Assembly: GCA_036877525.1 (NCBI GenBank)
Contig: JAZGTH010000125.1
Span: forward strand, 496,001-560,000
DNA length: 64,000 bases
Direction of reading: 5' to 3'
Source of the DNA: Chromobotia macracanthus
Taxonomy: Eukaryota > Chordata > Actinopteri > Cypriniformes > Botiidae
Shown here: positions 40,501 to 52,500 of the stretch, in pieces
Layout of the letters: every line of letters begins with the position of its first letter
How positions within the stretch are numbered: the first letter of the stretch is position 1
Position numbers and translations under genes: made by a program
Notes under the pieces: generated by a model
The model's input: only the letters and a program-made list of their open reading frames with translations
Database searches by the model: none
What the model was told of the DNA's origin: nothing

Positions 40501-43500
40501 TGCCTTCTTCCACCTTAGAAACGTTGCTGAACTGCATAACATCTTATCTGTTCCTAATGCACAAAAGCTGGTTCATGCATTTATGACCTCCAGACTGGAC
40601 TATTGTAATGCACTTCTAGGTGGCTGTCAAGCTACCTTAATAAACAGGCTACGGTTAGTCCAAAACGCAGCAGCTAGAGTTCTTACCAGGTCCAAGAAAT
40701 ATGACAATTTAACTCCAATTTTGTCAGATCTACACTGGTTACCTGTTAAATTTCGTATCATTTATAAAATTCTACTGCTTACCTACAAAGCCTTAAACGG
40801 GTTAGTATGTACTAATATGCATGCCTTAGGCTCTCAAAACTGTGGTCTTCTGGTTATTCCCAGAATTCCAAAATCCACTAAATGTGGCAGAGCTTTTTCG
40901 CACTTGGCTTCTAAACTCTGGAATAGCCTGCCCAATGCTGTTCAGTTACTCTCTCGCAGTTCAAATCCAGTTTAAAAACATCTATTTAAACCAAGCATTC
41001 TCATAATGCTTCTCATCACTTGTTTCTCATTCTACCTCAAAGTAAATAAAATCTTATGCTCTTAACGTTATGAACAGCAGCTACGCTAATTATTCTCTGT
41101 TTTGGTTTTCTATCCAAGGTTTCAATCCAGACACTCAACACATTTATATCAAATCAAATCAAGTTTATTGTCACATCACGTCTACACGTGTCTTGTGTCT
41201 ACACAATTGAAAATCTTGAATGCGGCTTCAGACAGTGCAAATACAGTATGTAACAGACATGTAACAGTAACAAAAAATACATAATGTATACTACATAATG
41301 GACAAAATACACATAATTGTACACAAAATTTACAAATTTACAATATACATTATATTCACATGGACGTGTTGTAGTGTACTTAATAAATATATACAAATAT
41401 ACATATGTAACAATTTACATTTCTACACACAATATGTGCATTTACACATATATGTATATACACACACACACGCACACACACACACACACAGTAAATATAT
41501 TATGCAAAGTGTACATACAAGACCAATAAACAGGAACTCGTAATAAAACCTTGTTATGTGATGTGTGAAGGAGTTAAAGTGCAGTGTATGGAGAAGGGCG
41601 GGGGCGAATTGAGATATGTCAGTTCACATATTAAGCAATCGGACAGCTTGAGGAAAGAAGCTGTCCCTTAGTCGGCTTGTGTGGGACCGAATACCGCGGT
41701 ACTGTCTGCCTGAAGGCAGTAGGAAGAGCAGACCCTGACTTGGGTGGCTACAGTCACTGATGATCCTTCGGGCCTTTCTCAGACACCGCCTACTGTAAAT
41801 TATCCTGGAGGGAGGGAAGTTCACCTCCTGTGATGTGGCAGGCAGTTCGCAACACCCTCTGCAGGGCGTTGCGGTTGAGAGCAGTGATGTTCCCGTACCA
41901 GGCCGTGATGCAACCAGTCAGAATGCTCTCCACAGTGCAGGTGTAGAATGATCTGAGGATGTTGCAGTTCATACCGAACTTCCTCAGACGCCTGAGGTAG
42001 AAGAGGCGCTAAGCCTTCTTCACTGCATCTGCGTGGGCGGACCGTTTGAGGTCCTCAGTGATATGAACACCAAGGAACTTGAAGCTGTTGACCTGCTCCA
42101 CTGGCGACCCATTGATGGTGATGTGTTCTCTTTCCTGTCTCCTGAAGTCCACAACAATCTCTTTGGTCTTGTCGATACTGAGTGAGAGGTAGTTCTCCTG
42201 ACACCAGTGTGTCAGAGTGCGCACCTCTTCTCTGTAGGCCATCTCATCACTGTCGGTGATCAAGCCTACCACCATTGTGTCATCAGCAAATTTCACAATG
42301 ACATTAGAGCTGTGAGTGGCCACACAGTCGTGGGTGTATAGGCAGTACAGGAGGGGCTGAGAACGCATCCCTGAGGGGCTCCAGTGTTGAGGATCAGCGG
42401 GGAGGATGTTATTGCCCATTCTGACCACCTGACGCCTGCCTGATAGGAAGTCCAGGATCCAGCTGCACAGGGAGCTGTTCAGACCCAGAGCCAGTAGTTT
42501 CACATTAAGCATAGTGGGCACTATGGTGTTGAATGCTGAGGTGTAGTCCACGAACAGCATTCTCACATATGTGTTCTTTTTTACAGGTGGGAGAGAACAG
42601 TGAGTAGGGTAAGTGCAATGGCATCAACTGTAGAGCAGTTGTTACGATAGGCAAACTGTTCTGCCTGTTTCTGCCTGTAAGCGGGCAGCAGCAGCACAGA
42701 AGAGTGGTCCGATTTGCCGAAGGGTGGGCGGAGGAGGGACTTGTAGCCATCCCAGAAAGAAGAGTAACAGTGATCCAAAATCCGGTTTCCTCGTGTGTTG
42801 CATGTTATATGCTGGAAGAATGTTGGTGTTATTGTCCTGAGGTTGGTCCTGTTAAAGTCACCAGTTATAATGAATGGGGCCTCAGGGTGCGCAGTTTTCT
42901 GCTCACTTATACTGCCATACAGTTCTTTGAGTGCCTGGTCTGTGTCGGCTTGAGGGGGAATGTATACAGCTGTGATGATAACAGCTGTGAACTCCCTTGG
43001 CAGCCAGTATGGTCGACACAAAAGCATGGGGTATTCCAGGTCAAGGGAGCAAAAGGACTTGACAGAGTGCACATTCCTTCGATCGCACCAAGCACTGTTG
43101 ATCATCAAAACATACACCCCTCCTTCTGCTCTTCGCCCTGCCTTGCAGGGCACGCAGAACCCCACAGGCTCGATTCTGTAACCTCCACAGACATCTAGGT
43201 TTCCGTACCTCAGATAATGCAGCAGTCCCTCATTTCTCGCTGGTACGAGATACGTGCCCTCAGTTCACAGAGCTTGTTGTTCAGTGACTGTACATAAGGG
43301 AGTGGGGATCGGAAGGCAAGGCATCTCAGCCTGACAAGAAAGCTGGCTCTCTTTCCTCTTTTCCGGGTGCATTTCTAAGGTCGCGGCCGGGCCATCCAGA
43401 CAAAGGGCTCTGTTGTTGTGTTGGTAAACAGAGTGTCTTCGAAGAACTCAAAGTCCAGTTTCCGGTGAGCGATAGTGGAGCCAATATCCAAAAGTGTATA

Positions 43501-46500
43501 TGTCAGTGGACTGGATCAGATTTTTTAAATTGGTTTTGGTAATAACTGATCCAACATTTTTGGCAATAATTTACTCTCCCTCATGTCCTTTAAACACCTC
43601 ATAAAAATTCATTATTTAATGAAAGTGTACATCCCTTTAACTAACAGGCAAATTTCTGTAAAAATCATCCAAAAACAACAATTCCTAATATCATTAATAT
43701 TTAAATATTGAAATTGAACTATATCTAAATCAGCATATGATTGCATTACACTGTTTTGACTGAATAACAGGTGAATAACAACACCTCACATATGGTTTAT
43801 TTACTGGAGGGCTTGTCAGGTCAGTAGTCTTTTTTTTTAAAACTGCTTTGAAATAACAAAAGCACTTTACAAAAACACTGATCTGAGTGAAGTAAATATA
43901 AATCAATAACCCAGTTACAAAGACCACCATGTTTACATGAGATTTAACAATTTTCTCTCAGTGTCAGATATCGTCACCATGTACACTACTGACATAATTT
44001 TTAGTTTTTACAGTTAGGCTGCATTAAACCTGGCTTTAACACAGGACCTATACATTGATAAGACAAGTGTTAATGCGCTTATAATTGGAATGTCATTCGA
44101 TCTTTATGTCCTCATAATGCGTCCTCAAGATCCAGAGGTGCTTGAGGACACATTGTGATCGAACGTCAGTGTAATGTAAATGGAATTCCTCCATCATATC
44201 TGCATTCACAGGTCGATGTCACACAAAACCTCACCTTAATTTTTCTCCACGAGAATCACAGCAGAGCTGCATTTTTGCGAGGCAATCAAGGGTAGAATTG
44301 AATGCTGTACTAGAAAGTTTGCATTTGCACTCTAAATGTACATAACTATCTTTTTATAATTTAGTTTGCAGCATCTATGCAATATATTATCATTTGCAAT
44401 CTTCTCATTTGATGAGATGTGAAACGCTTATAGGCCCACAACTGAAAATAATTTTTAAAAGAAACCGCGAACTGATTTTGCATAAAGTATTACAGACCTA
44501 ATTTAAATATTGTGTGGGAAAAAGAGATCCGATCAGCTAGCCACATACAGATGCCACTTAGGGTGTTCTCACACTAGGCACTGTTGCCTCGTGCCCGAGC
44601 ACGACTGTCCCCGCTGGCCTGCACTCACACTTGCACTTAAGGTTCTGAGTATGCTTACGTCATTAATGACACAACTTTCCATAAAGGATAAATCTGTTAG
44701 GTAGGGAATAAGTGGAAGTGCTTTTCTTCAAAAAAAAGTTGCGTCAAAAAAGTTCTACCCTTGATTGTTTCACAAACATGCAGCTGTGCTGTGATTCTGG
44801 TGGAGAAAAATCAAGGTGAGGTTTTGCGTGACATCGACCTGTGAATGCTAGTGTGAGTACACACTTAATGTAGACAAATTGGCTGATGATCCGGATCTGT
44901 TTGATTGGATCACAGTGATCACATGCCAAGTGTAAACACAGCCTTGTTATATATCGGCATTGTCATTACTAGACCTATAGTGCTTAACCATTTACAAATA
45001 TACAAGGAAAGACAAAAGTAATCTAATTTAATAAACCAACATTGCAAATAAATAGGGCTTCATGAACAGCAAGAGTTATTTATGGCCTTTAATTATTATC
45101 CTCACTGAGCCCTATTGATGATACTGGCCAAACACCTTAAATATGTCAGGAATCACTGACTCCATTTCAAGACATTTGTCAGGGTTTTGTCCTTAATATG
45201 AGCTTTTGGATTAGACTAATTTCTTATTTATCTCACCTGAAGCCTGTTGCTAAGTAGTGATTGTAAAACTACAACCCCAAATCAGAAAAAGTTGGGACAG
45301 TATGGAAAACACAAATAAAAAAGGAAAGTAGTGAATTCTAAATTTACTTTGACTTGCATTTCATTGCAGACAATACAACAGCACATTATTTAATGTGTTC
45401 CTCATGATTTTTATTGTTTTTTCTTCAAAAAAAAAATTCCTATTTTGGTTCTTGCAACACATTTCAAAAAAAGTTGGAACAGTAAAGCATTTACCACTTT
45501 GTAATGTTGCCATTCCTTTTCACAACACTTAAAATACGTTTAGGGACTGAAGACACCAAGTGAAGAAGTGTTTCATGTGTAATTTTGTCCCATTCTTGCT
45601 GCAAATAAGTCTTAAGGTGGGCAACAGTATGGGGTCTTCGTTGTCGCATTTTGCGCTTCAAAATGCGCCACACATTCTCTATTGGAGACAGGTCGAGACT
45701 GCAGGCAGGCCAGTCAAGTACCTGTATCCTCTTCCTCCGCAGCCAGGACTTTGTAATGTGTGCAGAATGTGGTTTTGCATTATCTTGTTGAAATATGCAT
45801 GGACGTCCCTGGAAAAGATCACAGTTGTTCAGCTTAGGCTTGCGCCCTTGTCCTTTACGCACTGAAATTCCTCCATATTCCTTGAATCTTTTAATTATGT
45901 TATGCACTGTTGAAGGTGAAATAAGCAAATGTCTTCCTATCTTTCTTTGAGGAACATTGTTTTTAAACATTTCAATAATTTTCTCACATATTTGTTGGCA
46001 AACTGGCGATCTTCGGCCCATCTTTGCTCCTAAAGGACTAGACCTTTCTTGGATGCTGCTTTTGTACCAAATCATAATTACAATCACCTGTTGACATCAC
46101 CTGTTTCAAATCACATCATTATTTAACCAATTTACCTGATTACTAGCCCTAAATTGCTCCTGTTCCAACTTTTTTTGAAACGTGTTGCAAGAACCAAAAT
46201 AGGAATTTTGTTTTTTTGAAGAAAAAACTATAAAAAATCATAAGGAACACATTAAATAATGTGCTGTTGTATTGTCTGCAAGTCAAAGTAAATTTACAAA
46301 TCACTACTTTCTTTTTTTATTTGTGTTTTCCATACTGTCCCAACTTTTTCTGATTTGGGGTTGTAGTAACGGATGCTTGAGCTATTGACATGCAGATATT
46401 AGAAAGAGAAAGAGATATGTTTGCAATCTCACATATGTTTGCAGTAATAAGAGCATCAGTATTTATTTTTGTGTCCTATTTTTCTGTTATTTGCAGTAAC

Positions 46501-49500
46501 AAACAATAAACCCTTCGAAAAAGTAGAGATATCAATACTTGTTTACATATTCTATTTTGTATTATCGGTATGAAGCAAAAGAAAAATTTATTAGATTTAT
46601 TAGATTAAAGTTCATTCAAATTCATTAAACTGATAATTTAGCATTTGGTAGCATATATAGCATTTGGTAGCAATAAAGCATTTGGTAATGCTTTATTGAA
46701 ATTAAACTACATGTTTATATTAAATGTAAAATTAATTATTTTAAAAATATAAATTTAATGTGAACTTGAGGCTGAACTGAGAAAACTTAAACGATAATGA
46801 ATGAAATTCACAATGGACAGTATTTGAGTCATGCTGTATGTAGTGTCCGTTCTGCTGCAGTTTCATACAGAACTCAATCAGCCCTTCAATTTGAAACATA
46901 CCACTAAGAGGCATCTTCCCCAACACCAGCACATCAGGAAGTGACATCATCACCAACTGCTGTAAAGTCTCCTGAAAGACAAAACACACAGAAACATTAA
47001 ACATAAAACGTTCTCCCAGGAAAAATGCCCCAGCAAGATTTACAACCACAAAGACTGCAGCAGAAATCAAAGAACAACACAGATGGAAGACTAAACTGGA
47101 AAACTGGAAACTGGAAAAGCAGCACACTCTTTTAACACAGTCATAAATAAGGCAAATAATTGTTTTTTTTCCGTTTTGTTTCCAACAATTAAGAAAACAC
47201 CATAACTGAGAAAAAATGGTTATTGTGCTGTATTATTTAAAAATGATGCTGTCATTTTATTTTCCCTCCAGGGGTGGCGCTGCTCTTTTATCTAGAAATC
47301 TGGCACATAGTCTTTTTATTAATACTACTAATACTTGACTAACTTGGACTCAGGTCAGGAAGTAGACAGACTGCCTTAACCAACCGTCTGCTAGCTGTCA
47401 CACAGTCATTAATGTTGATATTAATACTCAGCTCCTTTCTACAAGTACAGTGAAACAATAACTTCCACCACCCAAGGTTGTTTAATCAACAATTCACCTG
47501 AACTGTCTCAATTCCCTAAGCATAACAGAAATGAAAACATTACAACTTAGACAAAGTGGCTCCTCTACACTTAAGGACAGCAGCCCAACGCCGTGGAATA
47601 ACAAACATACACTCACACCTTAAAAAGAACAGCCCAGAAAATGGAGTATAATTGGAAGCAAACAAAACTAGAGATATTCCACACAGCATGGAAGGAGCGC
47701 GTTTCAAATTATGGAAAGGCCTTTAAAAGCTCCAGATCTGCCTACTTTTCAAAATATCAAACTTCGATGACTAACAACTTTCTACTACTAAATTCAGACA
47801 AAACAGAAGTTTTAATTATTGGACCAAAACCTTCCACACAGAACAACTTAGAATACTGTCTTACTCTTTATAGATACTCTACAAAGCCTACTTCATCAGC
47901 TAGAAATCTGGGTGCCCTTTCTGATAGCAATTTTCCTTTGAAAACCACATTTTCAATATTTGTAAAACGTCATCTCTTTGTATTTGCATCCTAAAAATAT
48001 GGATATGTGAATATGTGAAAATGGATTTAATACTCAAATCCCTTAAAGGATTGTTAGGCTGCATTAATTACACAACAGAAGCTTTCTGAATACAATTTTC
48101 AAATAAAAGGCTGTAACATGACTTCATCCAATACAGTTATGTACTTCACAGGATGTCATATTAAAAAATAATTTGTCTTTTGAAATTGATGTGGCACATA
48201 TTACAAAAACAGCCTTCTTCCACCTTAGAAACGTTGCTGAACTGCATAATATCTTATCTGTTCCTGATGCACAAAAGCTGGTTCATGCATTTTTGACCCC
48301 CAGACTAGACTATTATAATGCACTTCTAGGTGATTGTTCAGCATCCTTAATTAACAAACTACAGTTAGTCCAAAATGCAGCAGCTAGAGTTCTTACCAGG
48401 TCCAGGAAATATAACCCCAATTTTGTAATCTGTACAGTGGTTACCTGTTAAATTCCGTATTACTAACAGAGTCCTACTGCTTACTTACAAAGTCTTAAAC
48501 AGGTTAGCTCCTATGTACTTAACAGACCTTCTCTTGTCCTACAAGCCAATGCGCTTTTTACGCTCACAAAACTCTGGACTCCTGGTTGTCTCTAGAATCA
48601 CCTAGAAAGTCCAGCAGAGGAAAGGCAGCAGAGCGTTATCACATTTGGCTCCTAAACTCTGGAATAGTCTCCCTGGTGCTGTTCACGGCTCAGACACACT
48701 CACGAAGTTCAAATCTAGATTAAAGATACATCTCTTTAGCAAAGCATTCTCATAATGAATCTCATCACCTTGTATTTCCATTTTACCTCAGATAAAAACA
48801 AATGATTATCTTCTTGTACTCTTAATGCTATGCTGTACTCTCAACTGCAGCTACGCTGATTATTCTTTGTTTTGTGTTTTTATTCAGGGATATCAATCCC
48901 GGGGTAGTTGACTACAGATGATCCAACAATGTGTAGACCCTGTCATATTTAAATTGCAATAGCAATTACCTGTTTGCGATTTCATTTCCTCTGCATTGGG
49001 TACTGAGTCTGACAAAACGCAAAAGCAATCACAATTCTCCTTGCATTTGTATTTACAATGCCTTGCACACAAACCTGTCAATCAGTGTCAGGGGTGGGAC
49101 TATACTAGGGGGCGTGTTTGCGTTGGGACGTGATGTCACTCACAGCCAAGTAACAACCACCCTGCACAGAAAAGTCAAATCAACACCATAGTAAGATTTG
49201 TTGTTGGGAAGCTCAGAGACAAAACGAACAAGGACACATTTCTTCTTGCCTAAAGCAACCATTGAGAGGCCCTGAAGCACCTTACAGAGACAGCAGTGCA
49301 GACCTTTACAAGAAACAAGGGCAGTCGTTCTTGAGACCAGTGAAGCAGGCCAGACCAAAAACAAAGTGAAAAGAGGGGATCAAGAGGAAGAAAATATTTT
49401 CGAGAGTTCTAAACAGCCCACCAACTTCAAATCTACCTCAGCAGAAGAAACATTTTACATTAACACAGAAAATAACAGAAGTGTGCAAGGCCACTGGGAA

Positions 49501-52500
49501 GGCAAGGAAGTGCTGACAACTATAGAAACAGAGCTTGTAGAATATTTTCACAGACTACGGTGTGGGGGTATTAGATAATGGTTTGCGTTTCAGGGATGAG
49601 AAAGAAGAATAGCAAACAAAATATATATTTATAATATATATTTATAATATAATTATAAAATTAATATCATAAACGATGATTTTCCTAGTTGACTGGTAAG
49701 TCATTAATTTAAGCCAATAGACGACTAGGAAAATCAGGGAACGTCAAACACACATCATAAACTGGATTATCTTTATAGTCAGCTCTAAAATATCACACAT
49801 TAGATGAATTCTTACCCTCACATTTTGATTACATGTACTTATGATCAGGGCCAAATGGAATCTGCTTTTTTGCCATTTCTGCACTGAAATTTTGGAATAA
49901 TCTGCAGAGTAGTTTTGTAAATAGTTTTTGCAGAAAAATCTGAATAATAGTTTTTAAATAGTTTTTTAATAGTGTTAAAAGAGCTAACAGTATTCTATTT
50001 AATTAGCATTAAATCTAAGTAGTTTTAATTGGTTAAGTAGACACATTAATTTTTTTTTAAAGAAATACTTTACCTGAGTTTATATAATAAGCAGTTTTAT
50101 AAATTTTGTTACTTTGCAAACGTTTTCAAAAGTTATAAGCAAAAATAGCCAACTCTGGACCAGTAGGTCTAACTTTGAAGAAATTGTGCATTCTTCCTCA
50201 GGTCATACATGTGATGACATGTACCAAGTTTCATGTCTATAAACTAAAAATACAGCCTCATATCCATTTTAGGATGCTCGCTGTAAAATCTGTTAAAGCA
50301 GAAAGCTTGTATGAGAGCGACTGGGTGTATCAAAAACTATAACTAATAACTTTTTGTCACTATTATCTTTAGAAAATTCTATTTTCTAAAATTTCTATCA
50401 CTAGAAATTTTGTGCAAATCTGACAAACACCCTTGGGGAAGATTGAAAAAGTAGGCTTTTGTTTGTCAAAAAAGTTAATGACAGAATTTCAGAACATTTA
50501 ATGCCACCATATGGTGATGTCATTAAATCCAAGGACATGATCCAAGAAATCAGAGGATAAAACATATTTTGTTTCCACAACTAGCTAGTCATGAGCTAGT
50601 TATGGAAACAAAATATAGCTAGTATCAGTTATGAGCAAATAAAAGAGGGAAATTTGGACAGTTGGTAGCACTAGAGGGTTTGAGGTAAATACACCAAATT
50701 TGGTCAGGTAACATTTTAGGCTGTCCTCTATTTGTGTGACAAATTTCACAACTTTACCGTATGGTTCTATGGGCTGCCATAGACCTCAGGAGCAGAGGAA
50801 AAAGAAGAATGAAACATCTGTGTGGCAAGGCAATAGGATTATATTCTGTATATAAATTAAAATTATTTTGAATATTATTGTTTATACAGTGCATGCGGAA
50901 AGTATTCTCAGTGCTTCACCATTTCCACATTTTGTTATGTTACAGCCTTATTGCAAAATGGATTAAATTTATTATTATTTTTATTTTAAATTCTACAAAC
51001 AGTACCCCATAATGACGTAAAAGAAGTTTGTTTGAAATCTTTGCAAATTGATTAAAAATTAAAAAGTCACGTGTACATAAGTATTCACAGCCTTTGCCAT
51101 GACACTTAAAATTGAGCTCAGGTGCATCCTGTTTTCACTGATCATCCATGAGATGTTTCTACAACTTGACTTAAGTCCACCTGTGGTAAATTCAGCTGAT
51201 TGGACATGATTTGGAAAGACACACATCTGTCTATATACGGTCCCACAGTTAACAGTGCATGTCAGAGCACAAACCAAGCCATGAAGTCCAAGGAATTGTC
51301 TGTAGACCTCTAAGACAGGATTGTACTGAGGCACAGATCTGGGAAAGGTTACAGAAAATTTTCTGCAGCATTGAAGGTCCCAATGAGCACAGTGGCCTGT
51401 TTGGAACCACCAGGACTCTTCCTAGAGTGGGCCGCCTGGCCAAACTGAGCAATCAGGGGAGAAGGGCCTTAGTCAGGGAAGTGACCAAGAACCTGATGAT
51501 CACTCTAACAGAGCTCTGACATTTCTCTGTGGAGAGAGGAGAACCTTCCAGAAAAACAACCATCTCTGCAGAACTCCACCAATCAAGCCTGTATGGCAGA
51601 ATGGCTGGACGGAAGCCACTCCTCAGTAAAAGGCACATGACGGCCCTCCTGGAGTTTGCCAAAAGGCACCTGAAGGATTCTCAGACCATTCTCTGGTCTG
51701 ATTAAACAAACATTGAACTCTTTGGCCTGAATAGCAAGCATCTTTTCTGGAGGAAACCAGGCACCACTCCTCACCTGGCCAATACTATCCCCACAGTGAA
51801 CCATGGTGGTAGCAGCATCATGCTGTGGGTAAGTTTTTCAACAGAAGGAAGTGGGAGACTAGTCAGGATCAAGGGAAAGATGAATGTCGCAATGTACAGA
51901 GACATCCTTGATGAAAACCTGCTCCAGAGCACTCAGACTGGGGCAAAGGTTCATCTTCCAACAGGACAATGACTCTAAGCACACAGCCAAGATGCAAACA
52001 AGGAGTGGCTACGGGACAACTCTGTGAATGTCCTTGAGTGGCCCAGCCAGCGCTCAGACTTGAATCCGATTGAACATTTCTAGAGAGATCTGAAAATGGC
52101 TGTGCAACAACGCTCCCCAGCCAACCTGATGGAGCTTGAGAGATCCTGCAAAGAAGAATGGGAGGAACTCCCCAAAAATAGGTGTGCCAAGCTTGTAGCA
52201 TCATACTCAAAAGACTTGAGGCTGTAATTGCTGCCAAAGGTGCTTCAACAAAGTATTGAGCAAGGCTGTAAATACTGATGAACGTGATTTTTTTCATTTT
52301 CAAGAGAGAGTCAAGAGTCAAGATTTATTTGTCACATACAAGTTATATAAAATACAACAAGTAGTGAAATGTGAATCTGCATGCTCCGTTGGACTGTGAG
52401 ATAAATACTAAAAAGTAAAAACACACGAAATGTTAAAGTACTTAGAATACAAAAATATGTAAAATACAAAAATACAGTTGAACCAGTGACAGAATAACAG

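Noticed and set aside
41458..41491. CA repeat as a possible regulatory or CRISPR-like array
   Set aside because: It is a plain dinucleotide microsatellite in the LINE 3' region, with no spacers.
42704..43198. Plus-strand 164-codon frame
   Set aside because: It is antisense to the LINE endonuclease, which has recognisable motifs on the minus strand.
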